Origin: Escallonia rubra
Taxonomy: Eukaryota; Streptophyta; Magnoliopsida; Escalloniales; Escalloniaceae
Assembly (NCBI GenBank): GCA_033065855.1
Contig: JAVXUO010002027.1
Location: 1 to 64,000 of the forward strand
Reading direction: 5' to 3'
Length of the DNA: 64,000 nucleotides
Position 1 is the first letter of the stretch, and the number at the start of each line of letters is the position of its first letter. The notes beneath the pieces were generated by a model. It searched no databases. It was not told where the DNA came from and worked only from the letters and a program-made list of their open reading frames with translations. The position numbers and the translations under genes are program-made. Below, piece after piece: positions 33,949 through 44,780 of the stretch.

Positions 33949-35310
33949 TCAGGTGTCGATGACTTCGGGTACTGCCACTGGATATCTATTGATCCTGTCT
34001 GACCACGCATTCAGACCGTCTGGTTTGGGATTCGATATGCATCTCCAAACAGCAGAATTGCACTTAAACCCGCTCCCGAATGCCAGCTGCCAAACTCTGT
34101 CTCCCCTTTTCACTCTTCCCTTCGCCTCTAGATAGCAAAGTGAATACCAAACTGATGAAGCCGAGGTGTTTCCGAACCTATAGAGGGTCATTTTCGATGC
34201 TTCGACGTCCCTGTCTGTCAACTTCAGCTTATCTTTGATACTGTCAATCACTGCTCTTCCGCCTGCATGAATGCAGAAATGCTCAAAAGCCTTCTTGAAA
34301 TTTGGTATATAAGGTCCCCTTTTCCTTGCAGGAGCCCAAATTTTTCTCCAGCCCACTGATAAAACATAGTTGATTTGCTCTGAGTAGGGCAGAACCAGTG
34401 ATCCTAGTGAAGCCAGATTTATTTTTAGTGCTTCTCCTGCTACTTGTAGGATCGTTCTGGATAATGCTATCCCTGTGTATCCCTCGTCATCAAGATCCTG
34501 TATAACACACTTGTAAGCCCCAGTATTAAACCCAAGATGAGTTCGCACAATGTGTTGGAGTTCGTATTTCGCATTTACTCTGTCCCGTTTTCGGTTAGAT
34601 AGTACAATCCCCGCTCCTCCCACTCGAAACAAGCAGTTGGCCAGGATCATAGATTTGAGTTGTCCTTCGTAAACATTAGAACATATGGGCTCCATGCTAA
34701 GAACCAGAGCTAAGGAATTCTTATGCACTTTGAGGAGGTCCCGAGCTAAGCTAATAGACAGTATTCCCGCGCTGCAACCCATGCCAGTGAGGTTGAAGCT
34801 CTTGACATTGCTTCTGAATCCAAACTTGTTGACGACCATTGCTGATAAAGAGGGAGTACGGCTGACGAGGCTGCAGTTTATGATGAGTATATCAATGCTT
34901 CTCGGGTTTATGTTGTGCTTGGTCAATAGAGCTTGGACTATTGAGAAAAGCACTGTTTCGATTTCGTTTGTAGTCGAACTGAAGGGATTCTCGGATGGAA
35001 GTAAATGAAACCCTGAAGGTACGTGGGTTTCATTTCCAATTGCGGATCTTTCAGCGACTTTCCTTTGAAACTCTATGAAGTTCCTGTTAAACTTGCCCAT
35101 GATTTCTGAGTGCTCTATGAAGGTTGAAATAGGAACCCGTTGATGATCAGGTCCACGGTAGCAGATGAAGTCGAGGAGGTAAACATGGTTTGCTTTATGT
35201 AATAGGTAAATTGCTGCTAGGGTGAGAGTAATGGCTGCAAGAAACTTGAAATCGTTAAGTAAGACTAAGATCTCGGTAAGACTAATCTGATCAAACATGA
35301 AGCTCTCCAT
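33949..35310 (-). CDS. KCS: 3-ketoacyl-CoA synthase (KCS), single exon, 453 aa
   Basis: KCS enzymes sit in the endoplasmic reticulum membrane and condense malonyl-CoA with a long-chain acyl-CoA, the rate- and chain-length-setting step of very-long-chain fatty acid elongation for waxes, sphingolipids and suberin. The protein has one clear N-terminal hydrophobic segment at about residues 20-48, then the FAE1/thiolase-like fold. The catalytic Cys is 179 in TGMGCSAG, the His is 348 in EHFCIHAGGRAVID and the Asn is 381 in RFGNTSASS. NCLFRVGGAG (225-234) and AFGSGFKCNSAVW (410-422) are family motifs. The length is at the short end for KCS and the end RYPVAVPEV fits the KCS7/KCS21-like branch (tentative). 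Tyr377 stands where FAE1 has a conserved His. No intron is needed and the frame is intact. Confidence 0.94.
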   Translation of the reverse strand: MESFMFDQISLTEILVLLNDFKFLAAITLTLAAIYLLHKANHVYLLDFICYRGPDHQRVPISTFIEHSEIMGKFNRNFIEFQRKVAERSAIGNETHVPSGFHLLPSENPFSSTTNEIETVLFSIVQALLTKHNINPRSIDILIINCSLVSRTPSLSAMVVNKFGFRSNVKSFNLTGMGCSAGILSISLARDLLKVHKNSLALVLSMEPICSNVYEGQLKSMILANCLFRVGGAGIVLSNRKRDRVNAKYELQHIVRTHLGFNTGAYKCVIQDLDDEGYTGIALSRTILQVAGEALKINLASLGSLVLPYSEQINYVLSVGWRKIWAPARKRGPYIPNFKKAFEHFCIHAGGRAVIDSIKDKLKLTDRDVEASKMTLYRFGNTSASSVWYSLCYLEAKGRVKRGDRVWQLAFGSGFKCNSAVWRCISNPKPDGLNAWSDRINRYPVAVPEVIDT

Positions 35311-35352
35311 TTTCTTACAGCAGGCTGCAGCATTTGCTTTGCCATTGAGTCC

Positions 35353-35363
35353 ATATTTATATA
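35353..35363 (-). promoter_or_regulatory. TATA box of the KCS gene
   Basis: Read on the minus strand the bases are TATATAAATAT, about 45-55 nt upstream of the ATG. This implies a very short untranslated leader. Confidence 0.7.
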
Positions 35364-36314
35364 CTGATTCTGGTTGGCCTTAAGCCATGAAGGAGTGCCT
35401 TTCTTTTTTACAGCCCAACTGTCGGAGGGTTAAAAGGCTCATGCAAAAGATATGGATCACCAAACCCCTGCTCAAACCCCTTAAAACGAATATATGTGTT
35501 CACGGAGAATTGTAGGCTTATTAATGATTAAGGATGTATCAAACTACTAACTTACGTCTATCATTATAATTTTTTCTTGTACATCTACCAGTAAGGCCTG
35601 TTTGAGGAACCTCTTAACCCTGCAGTATCTCACTTTTGCCTATGGTAAAAATGACTCCATGTTCGAACAAACGAAGACTTTGGAAAGACTTGTCGACATC
35701 TCCATACAAGCTATGCCTGCAATGGTGCATTAACCCGGTAAGAGTTCGTCCTAAAGAAAAAGGCACAGAACAAAATCAATTCCATCAGATCATGTACTGG
35801 GCTGTGCAACCTGGAGTAATCACTGAGAAGGCACTGATGGTTTAGAAGAGCCTGTCATTCGGTTGAGGAATACAAAAACGCGCTTCGCTTGAACAAGATA
35901 TTCCCCAAAATCTACACTGGTTAATGGTGTTCCATCCCAAAGATATAACTAAACTTAAGAGTTTTGATGCAGCAATAAATAATACTCTGTATGTGAAATA
36001 TATGTGTATGGTTTTTGAAGAAATAGTAAATGAAAGAAGAAAAAAGAATATTTTTGGAGAGAATAATGTCTTGTTTCTTTTTCTTCTGTTTTCTTTTATA
36101 TTCAGACTTCTGACTTTTCTTATAACATTTTTTTATTTTTAAGGTACAGAAAAAACATAATGGCGAGATATTAGGCATATATGGAGAAAATTAGGAGAAA
36201 AAGTGGGTACTTAAAACTATCACTAACCCATGATTTAGAAGACTTAGTCAAAAAAAAATTCACTTTAATTAGGACATAACTAATCTTATTTTATAATTTA
36301 ACAGAAAGGACTTG
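35364..36314. other. KCS upstream region, no gene seen
   Basis: Holds the rest of the KCS promoter and AT-rich intergenic DNA. Short frames at 35636-35845 and 35921-36178 show no motif. Confidence 0.4.
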
Positions 36315-38193
36315 GGTAGTGTTTAAAAATCATTTGATTTTCTGTTTTTTCTCCGGCTTTTGTAAACTGGAGAAAAAAACGCGTTTGACACAAAATTTTC
36401 GCTTTTTTTTCCTTCAGTCTTGAAAATCAGTTTTTGAAAATTCTTATTTAGGAGTTTTGGGTTTTCAATTTTGATTTTTGTTTTGATTTTCTGTCTTGAC
36501 ATGAGGTGCTTCCACTTTGCTGAGAGCAACAGTGAGGAGGACGTGAGAGAGGTAGATTTGTCAATTGTAAAGGAGCCTCCTCAAACCTGTTTCGAGTTTC
36601 TAGCTTTGTTTATGTGCCAGTTCAGACTCCTTTCATGCTTGTGTCTAAAAACGGATATTTTCCATTGTTGCAATCTCTTGGAATGGAAAATGGCACATTT
36701 TGTGATTGCAAAGATCATAGTCAACTATGACGGGATGTTTTGCATCAACCAAATCCCTCACTGTTCATGCTTTCACACAAAATTTGACATCAACTATGGA
36801 TTCTATATTATTGGTTGCTTTCGAAAAATAAAACCACAAGTCCACGTAGCTTTTGACGCAATTTTTGTTCTCAGTTTTTTCATCTTTGTAAACCGAAGAT
36901 ATATTGAAATTTAGTATACAATTTTGATTTTTTTTTTTTTACCCTCAGTATTTTAAACTAGATAGCAATTTGCGTTTGTTTTTGAAGGAAAAAAATTTAG
37001 CTACTACTTAAGTTGGAGAAAATTTTCTCTTATCCCATATATAACGACAATCAATTGTATCTAAATGTTTTTAGTGGCTTTTCTTTAGTGCGTTAAAAGT
37101 ATGCTGCTAATAATTATCGCTGATAGTGTTAGAAGAAAAGTCACTAGATATATTTAACGACTATTAATTATGACTATATACGGTGTTAGAAAAAGATTTT
37201 TATCACCCGGTTAGGAACCAAAATTTGTTCTTTTTGAAAGTTCCATCTCAGAGTTTTAGATTGTCAGTTTTGAATTTTGTTTTGAAATTCATTCTTCAAG
37301 CTTCATTTGAAGTAATTTGCTATCCATATTTCAACGAAACTCATTTTTCATTTCATCATTTCCACCGCTAGCACCAGTTACCCTCTAAGCGCCAACCACC
37401 AATACCAGTAGACAACCACTACTGCCACCCCATTGTCGCCTATCGACCCCTCCGTCGCCATGCCACCTCTGCGCCGCCACAAATCTACATCACCATAACC
37501 ATCCTATTGCCGTCGCCACCCACAAATCGGTCATATCGCCGCCACAATCCGTCTATTGCAACCCAGAAATTTGCCTCACCGCCGCCACCCCACCTCATCG
37601 CCACCCACAAATATGCCCATCATCGCCAGATTCCCCTGCTTTCGACAACCAATCGGACTGCCATTGACGCTTTCGTCCACCACTAGCCTCCTGTAACTAT
37701 ATATACCACTGTCAACAACCACATGGCATCAGCCACCGACATCAACCACATCGCAATAACTACATATTTTCATCACATCAAATCGGTTTAACCATCGTCA
37801 GCTTCCGTCCACCACCAGCCCCCTCATCAGCTCTTGAACCCATCACCGCCACACTTCCGCTTTCGACAACCACCAGGGATCCGGCAGTGGATCGGGTCAT
37901 GGTAGTACTGAGGGGAGGGGTAATTGAATGCAGTGGTGTTGTTAGTTTGATGGTGGTGGTGGTGTTGATGTGGCGATGGTCGGAGGTGTTCTAAACAAGA
38001 AAACTAGTTTGAAATTATTGAAGAAAGAGACATAAGAAAGCAAAAGTGAAACGCAAACAGGAAAAAAAAGGAGAGAGACAGAGAGAAAACTCCTAACCAA
38101 ATACATCATTCATTTTGTAAAAAAACTGAAAACTAAAGAGGATTTGATTTTTGTTTTAATGAAAACTTAAAACCAAAAAGGTTTGAAAAACAC
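36315..38193. mobile_element. PIF/Harbinger-like element with CCACC-rich interior and nested MITE
   Basis: The left end (GGGTAGTGTTTAAAAATC, then TTGTAAACTGGAGAAAA and ACGCGTTTGACACA) is homologous to the element at 38674-39118, and the right end has GTTTGAAAAACACCC. The interior at 37370-37980 is rich in CCACC and CACCGCC triplets. A Mutator-type MITE (36988-37230) is inserted within it. The target duplication is not clear, so the limits are approximate. Confidence 0.45.
36988..37230. mobile_element. Mutator-type foldback MITE, 9 bp TSD
   Basis: Same family as 27008-27248. The ends are GAAAAAAATTTAGCTACTAC and ACCAAAATTTGTTC, flanked by TTTTTGAAG (36979-36987) and TTTTTGAAA (37231-37239). 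It is 243 bp, non-coding and self-complementary. Confidence 0.8.
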
Positions 38194-38673
38194 CCACAAA
38201 TCATGTTTTTTACGATAAATATAACTTCAATCTAGTTAGGGGTGCAACTTGGATGGTTTGGGTTAGGTAATCCAACCCAAGAAAATCAATGTGACTTTAT
38301 AAACCCAACAAGCTTCAACCAAGAAAAAAAAATTGAATCAATTATTCTAGGCTGGTTTGGGCTAGGTTGGGTTGAGAGTGTATATATGGGTTTCAATTGG
38401 TTAATCAAAACTAAATAAGAAATTTTTTTACTTAAGCAAAGAATATAGTAGTGACGGTTGCCAGCAATGCTGGCGACGGTGGAAGCTACCAGCAATGATG
38501 GTGCTACATAATCTAGCAAATATAAATTAAATTGCTAGTGGGGGGGGGGGGGGGTGTGGGGGGTTCATATTACAAATTAAAGGTATTATTGGCACATTGA
38601 AGAGTAAGTCCAAACTGTGGTCTTGGAACCTGTGTGCTGGAACGTGAATCCTCTTAAACTTGGGGTTTGTTTT
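38194..38673. other. intergenic DNA with a hAT-like end fragment and poly-G run
   Basis: TTAGGGGTGCAACTTGGATGG at about 38237 resembles the terminus of the hAT element at 6120-7042, but no partner end was found. A G-rich run lies at 38540-38563. Confidence 0.4.
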
Positions 38674-39118
38674 GGCTATGTTTGGTAACGTTTATTTTTT
38701 CAGTTTTGTAAACTGGAGAAAATAAACGCGTTTGACACATAATTTTCATTTTTTTTTCTTTCAGTTTTGAAAACCAGCTTCTAAAATAGGGCTGTTTTTG
38801 AAAACTCCAAAAAAGAGTTTTCGATTTTCAGTTTTGGTTTTTATTTTGAGACCACCACCACCCTCCCACCGCCACTGCCCACCACCAGCGACCGGCAACC
38901 ACCACCGTCGGCCACCGCCACGCCCCACCGCCACCACCACCAAAGAAAAAAGTCAAAATAAAAACTGGATAATCAAACACTCAAAAGAAAAAAGACTTAA
39001 AATAAAAACTGGGTAATCAAACACCTATTTATTTTTGTTAAAAAAAAATTAAATCGGTTTTGGTTTTTGTTTTTTTGGAAACAGAAAATCAAAACTGGAA
39101 GTTTTACCAAACGCTACC
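38674..39118. mobile_element. PIF/Harbinger-like non-autonomous element, 445 bp
   Basis: Inverted ends are GGCTATGTTTGGTAACG and, read inwards, GGTAGCGTTTGGTAAAAC. TTT on the left and TTA on the right give an imperfect 3 bp duplication. Internal strings TTGTAAACTGGAGAAAAT and ACGCGTTTGACACA are shared with 36315-38193. The centre is CCACC- and CACCGCC-rich. Confidence 0.6.
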
Positions 39119-39273
39119 TTAATGACGGCGATATAAAAGTTTAATAAACAATAAATTGAAAATAAAATATAAAAAAGAGGGTTTATAATTAGAGGAGAGC
39201 TAAATTTTTTTGAAAATTGGGAATTAGAAGAGGATACGGTTTGGTGAGAGAGTATTGGCAGAATTTTATGAAT

Positions 39274-39519
39274 TACTCATTTCGTCAATGATTAATTGAT
39301 CGTGTTTGACATAGATGCTCATTTAGGAAACGAGTTATAATTAATAAGTTTTTCATTCTATCCCAAGATAGAGAAAGAGAGGGAAGTATAATAAAAATGT
39401 TGTAATAAGAGTAAACATAAAAAAATACCTATATAATCTTTCTTTTTTGAAAAGTGATCAATTTTTTTAGAACAGCCTAAAAAGAAAATATGATTAAATA
39501 TTTAAGGACGGAGGGAGTA
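39274..39519. mobile_element. Stowaway MITE, 246 bp
   Basis: Left TACTCATTTCGTC and right, read inwards, TACTCCCTCCGTCCTTAAA form the degenerate Stowaway inverted repeat, with TA at each edge. Sub-terminal TTGATCGTGTTTGAC mirrors the AATCATATTTTC on the other side. Confidence 0.75.
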
Positions 39520-39961
39520 CTTAAATTGGACAATAATAATAAAAAAAGATATTAAAACTTTCAAACATGTTGACATTGAAAAGAGAAATGTGAGATATAT
39601 TCCACTAACAGATATGCAAAATAAAAAAGAAAAATTTAATAGTTTCTCGGCAACGAATTTATAATATTTGATTTTCTAATATATTTTTACTCTAGTAGCT
39701 TTCACAATGGCTTGAAAACATGCGTGTACATTGATGATGTAGCTTATATCCTACTTTTTCTAGTCATACTAATAATCCAGCCCGTTTAGTTACTATTTTG
39801 TTTATTTTTTGTTCTAAGTTTTTGAACTTTTTGTGTTTGTATGTAATTTAAAAATTCTGTTTTCAAAAGCACCAAAGTTCTAACACTATTCAGTAACTCT
39901 TCGCAAATATATTACTTAGATTCACAACACTATAAATGTGTGAAAAACGATATTCAAACAG

Positions 39962-40143
39962 CATAGAATAGTTTTCACATTTTTTAACGTACAAATTTAA
40001 TTAAATCTTATTGATTTTGTAATTCTGAAAATGGAGTCTAAACAAATTTGAAAAACAACATAGAATAGTTCACATTTTTTAACGTACAAATTTAATTGAA
40101 TCTTATTGATTTTGCAATTCTGAAAATGGAGTCTAAACAAATT
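39962..40143. repeat. tandem duplication of about 97 bp
   Basis: Two nearly identical copies (39962-40048 and 40059-40143) share CATAGAATAG, TTTTTTAACGTACAAATTTA, TCTTATTGATTTTG and CTGAAAATGGAGTCTAAACA. Confidence 0.95.
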
Positions 40144-41276
40144 GATACATGTTTTTCAGTTTCGCGAGAAGATGTCTCTCTCTTAAGTTTTTCAAGTTCA
40201 TGTAAATGAAACCAGATAAAACCACAAACAGTGAGAGTTCACGACTCAAATGACAAACTATAATCAAATCACCATTAAGGGCTCATAACTTTTTTGTTCT
40301 TTGTCAAACTAATGATGAGGGTACAAGCAATGAGGGTACCCTCTATACACTGGTTCACAAAAATAGAGTTGGCTCCAATACAAAACTCAATGAGGAAATG
40401 CTACTCTATTTTATCAAGGATAGGGAGGAACACAAAGGGAAGGATAAGGAAGAACCCGATAGGAGACATCTCTCTCGAAGTGTTAAGGCTCTATGGTAGT
40501 ATGAAATCGAGTTAGGAAATATTGACATCTTCACCTGATGCTATTCCACGTATATAGAAATTTCTTTAGCTTCCTCCAATATTTCAACAGCCAATGTCAA
40601 CTTCGTCCAAACTAGATAAATCAACTTTAATCATGTATAACATAATGATATGAACCACTCATCCAAGAAGTCATTCTCTGCTACCATAAATGCAGCAAGT
40701 TCATTCGAAATTGCCCCCAAGTTCAACACTAGAAAGGAATGACTCAATGTCATGCAAAATATGGATTCTAATCACCATAACTGAGTCATGACATTGAATA
40801 TAACTAAGTGAACATCACATACAAATGTCTTGCACTTCTTATCACGAAGACTCAACCTCAAGCGCATGCGTGCACCTGTTTCTGCGCATATTGCTGGAAG
40901 CATTATTCTCCGACGAATGCATATTACAAAGATGGGATTTCAAATTGCACAACGGACATCCTAAGTACAAAGTAAAAGCATAAAGATTTGACTGCTAAGA
41001 GTACATATATGCACTTCCACCTCCTGTTTATTTGACTGTCTTAAATCAATTAGTATAACAAGAATCTCTGTCAAGATATAACTTTTACTTACCCACTTTT
41101 GTAAATACAAGCTACCAAATTGGTAGAAGCATTATGCTACCACAAATGCCTACTACATAGATTGGATATTGAATCGCACATTGACATAAGAAGTACAAAA
41201 TGGAAAGCACAAAGACACTACCCCCTGCTGATTGAAGGTCTACATAACATCAGGTAGATATCATGTTCATCCTCCT
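40144..41276. other. downstream region of the HIG1-domain gene with a 3' duplication
   Basis: 40894-40990 and 41121-41218 are diverged copies of one block (GGAAGCATTATTCTC against GTAGAAGCATTATGCTAC, GGGATTTCAAATTGCACA against GGATATTGAATCGCACA, AGTACAAAGTAAAAGCA against AGTACAAAATGGAAAGCA). The nearer copy is likely in the 3' untranslated region of the HIG1-domain gene. Frames at 40294-40515 show no recognisable motif. Confidence 0.55.
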
Positions 41277-42751
41277 TCAATCCTTGTGTGGGTAGGTCTC
41301 CAGAGGGACAAACTTTGCATATTGATCTGCCTTTGTTCCTGATTTGTGATCATAGTATTCGACTACTGCAGCTCCGGCTAATGCAGCCAGTGTAAGCGCT
41401 TGTGCATGTAATCTGATATGTGTACCATTCAAGAAGTTAGATAAATTGCACATGTTGAACTTGCATAATAGGTGGGGACTAGACATTTACAGTGACACAA
41501 CGAACTTTTGGCTTAGAAGTTGTGCAGACGACTCAACATTTTTAGTGGTTGAAAGAAGGAAAAAAGTGGGAGAATTCCAATGATGGGGGAAGCTAAAGCA
41601 AAGTGATTTGCGAGGGAACAAGCACTGCAACATCCAATGGCCCGTTCTTACTTTCTATATTCTCAATGATGCGGCTTTCACAAACAAAACTAGGTAGCCC
41701 ATACAGAAAGCTATCCCACAAAATGGAGGATCCTCCTTCGCTCTTAAGGTAATTCTGCTTCTAAAGAACAAACTCATAAGAGAAACGAATATTCAATAGA
41801 TCATTATATATCATTCTCCATTGGAATGCACGGCATAACAAGGAGAGACCTAAGAACCGAGACAAAGAAGCATATGGTGCACCAAGTAAGTTAAATATCT
41901 CAGGGTGCCTAAGACACCATATAATAGTTTCAACATTCAAGTGGTGAGCTATGCTAAAAGGGGGCAAAACATTTAAAAAAACCTAATTGGAGATAATCTA
42001 AGCTCAATCACTTTAACAAAATCGCAGACCAAATCAATCAAGTACTCCACTAGGCTTCAATAACCTTTGATTTCATAAAAAGGGTCATCGTGCAGTGAAA
42101 TGGTGTCACTAAACTTTAAGATAGGTTTGCTAGATGTGAAAAACCATGTACTCTCACAACATTGTTATAGTTGGTAAATGGTATACTTTGCTAAAAACAT
42201 GTAGCCGAAACTCATTGAGTTCTTCAAAGTAATCAGAGGAAGTATCAAATATAATCCCGATAGGTAAGCATTGTCTCATTTTCATAAAATGAAGTCCTTA
42301 AAACATCAAGATCGGAGATCATTTTTCCCCTGAATGTCTCCAAATCAAGAGTACTAAACTACCCAGTTTGCGGTTCTTCCATAATCCCAAATACACTGCA
42401 ATTGATAGATCAAGAACTATCTAAAAATGAATGCAATACAAAATAAAAATATCAAAGAACCAAAGGGAAGATCGTACCTAGCATGGATGATCCTGACGCT
42501 GGTTTTCATAGCGGGTTTAGACCAATTGTAAGCGATTGATCCCGTTATACCACTCAGCCATAGACACCCTTTTCCAGAGAACCACATCAATTCATCAAAT
42601 GATGATTCAGATCAACACCCACATGTGCATAAGCAAACACACCACACAAACAAAGCAAAAAGAGAGGGAATTTACCAACGGCTCGAAGCTTGTGCTCCAC
42701 GACCCACTCTCTGAGCGATTCAACTGACGTTTTGGTGTTGGTTTCTGCCAT
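41277..42751 (-). CDS. HIG1-domain (hypoxia-responsive) mitochondrial protein, three exons, 100 aa
   Basis: Minus-strand exons are 42751-42676, 42568-42478 and 41412-41277; GT-AG borders and phases 1 and 2 join exactly to 100 residues. The protein starts MAETNTKTSVESLREWVVEH, continues with CLWLSGITGSIAYNWSKP and IIHARLHAQALTLAALAGAA, and ends VEYYDHKSGTK...YPHKD. Two membrane segments (about 26-42 and 61-75) flank the HIG1 motif I-H-A-R-L-H-A-Q. HIG1 proteins sit in the inner mitochondrial membrane and help assemble respiratory supercomplexes; plant members respond to low oxygen. The best remembered match is Arabidopsis At5g27760, of nearly equal length. Introns are 107 and 1065 nt. A CT-rich leader and a TATA box precede it. 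Confidence 0.94.
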
Positions 42752-42842
42752 GTTTACTCGCAGCTAAGAGAAGAAGCAGAATCTACAGACAGGTGAGGGA
42801 GAGAAAAACGAAGAAGAAAGTGGGTTCATGGTGAAGGGGGCA

Positions 42843-42849
42843 ATATATA
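42843..42849 (-). promoter_or_regulatory. TATA box of the HIG1-domain gene
   Basis: On the minus strand the bases read GTATATATTG, about 95 nt upstream of the ATG, leaving a leader of about 60 nt that is rich in CTTCTTC and TCTCTCC. Confidence 0.65.
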
Positions 42850-43236
42850 CGGGGTGGAGACTGGAGAAAGAAAACTAGAACTTTGTAACCTGCGAAACTG
42901 TTGGCGGGCGGGGTTTCAGGTTTTAGGCATCAAACATGTGGCCAATGGTGGCGGCGGAGTGATGCCAACCGTTGTTTCAACTTTCGTGGTGCTACCATGT
43001 TCTTTTTGGTTTTATCGTATGACTTATGGCGACACACGCGATTAAACACGAAGTTATAATTATAATATCAAGCTTAACTATATTTAATGAATTCTAAATT
43101 ATAAAAAGCAAAAATAAAGTTATCAAATTAGAATTTGTTAAAAAATCAAGTATGATAAATGATTGTTTTAAATGTAAAAATCAGACATGACCTTAAAGTG
43201 GTTATTTACTATTTAAGTTTCTATTTTTCTTATAAT

Positions 43237-43545
43237 TTTTTAATAATTCTCTTATTATGCCGAGTCTCATTATACTAAGATGATAGTTATGTAACATAAA
43301 AAAGATGTTACATTAAATTTTGTTTTCCTTTAATAAGTAGTATAGATAGGAAGAATATAGTTACGTAAATTTGTTTCAGTGTCTTTGGAGTGTGGCATAG
43401 TTTACAAGAAAAAGTGACCTAATTAACATCTATATTTATACTACTTATTAAGCTAAAACTTGGTTTGATGTAACACTTTTTTGGCGTTACATAACTACCA
43501 ACCTACAATGATGATAAGTGGCATTACAAGAATTTTTTAAAAAAA
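43237..43545. repeat. foldback (inverted-repeat) element, about 300 bp
   Basis: The left arm (AGTTATGTAAC, GATGTTACAT, AATAAGTAGTATAGAT) is mirrored by the right arm (ATACTACTTATTAAGC, GATGTAACACTTTTTTGGCG, TTACATAACTACC). It is non-coding. It is probably a MITE, but no target duplication was resolved. Confidence 0.8.
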
Positions 43546-44381
43546 TGACACAAAATAACCTTAATTGGTAAGTAACTACATACAAAAATATGTTTAGTTT
43601 TCACAAGTTAAAATTCATCAGAAAATATAGTTCAAAAAAATTTAAGACCAAGTTTGATACTATAATAATATTTTGATAATTTATTTTTGAACACGTATGA
43701 CTAACTTTAGTTTTCCGTTATTTAAGATTCATTTTACTAAATATGACAATAAACATGTATACGTGATGTTTGATTTTTTTAGTTTTATTTTTGCACAAGT
43801 ATCGCGTGTGTCAAGGTAACGCATCAATCTTAAAGAGAAAACTTTCTCTCTAAAAAAAAAAAAAAAATGTTCAATGATTGTCTAACCACGTCATTAGCTT
43901 GGGTAATATTAGACTACTACTAAAATATATAGCGAAACACAAACATTAAATTTTCACCAAATGTTTGAAGATCTCACCATCATTTCTCAACCTAAAATAT
44001 ATTTCATTTCTCATCATTCTCATTCCCCTCCCTCCTCTTTTCTCTTTCATTTTCACGAGAACCATCGTTGCCATTTTCGATTCAGTTTCACGAGAATCAC
44101 CATCTCCATTAATAATAATGCACAACTTCCATCTCCACTCCTGTTACAAACCACTCTCATTTATCTTTCTCTTTGGGCAATGCCGTCCTCACTAAGGTTC
44201 GGTCACCCATAGCTCAGAATCTTCTTTTCTATTCAATATGGGATATACCCGACTCACCATTCATTGCCCCAACCATCTCTTAATACGGGATATATCCCGA
44301 CTTGCCTTCTTTTCTCTCAACCATTGGCAACCCGACTGGATAGCCCAGTCCGAGCTTTCGAGAGTCAGCTCTGATCCTATT
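43546..44381. other. intergenic DNA, possible internal remnant of an LTR element at its end
   Basis: AT-rich up to about 43950, including an A16 run at 43852-43867. No gene is seen; short plus-strand frames at 43961-44212 are low-complexity. From about 44200 the sequence may belong to the LTR-element remnant described next. Confidence 0.35.
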
Positions 44382-44703
44382 TGTAATGAGTCGATCCACG
44401 GCCTCACCACATGGCATTGTTTCCCTTAAGAGGGCTAGTCAATTAGGTACTTATAAGTTTATGGGCAGGGTCTTATAAGGTCAATTACAAATAATATCAC
44501 ATCCGATGTGGGATATCGCAATCTTCCCACCTTATACTTGCATGAATTTGGATGTTTTGCAGATTGTGATATCCCATATCAGATGTGGTATTATTTGTGA
44601 TTAACATTATAAGACAATGTCCATGAATTCATAAGTAGCTAATTGGCTAGCCCTTTTGAGGGAGGTATTATCCTGTGATAGGACTGTGTATCGGGTTGCT
44701 ACA
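44382..44703 (-). mobile_element. candidate LTR remnant with adjoining primer-binding-like site
   Basis: On the minus strand a TG-started block (TGTAGCAACCC) ends in CATTACA, and two bases later comes a TAGGATCAGAGCTGACTC-like string that resembles the initiator-Met primer-binding site of Ty1/copia elements. Inside are arms of about 100 bases that fold back (AATAATATCACATCCGATG against CATCAGATGTGGTATTATT-like). It is a broken fossil; only one LTR and a little internal sequence were found. Family and limits are tentative. Confidence 0.4.
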
Positions 44704-44780
44704 TATATATCCCATTTGACTTCTCTTTCATTTCTCAACTACAAACCATCATGTGAATATAGATGCACACAGTTAATGTA

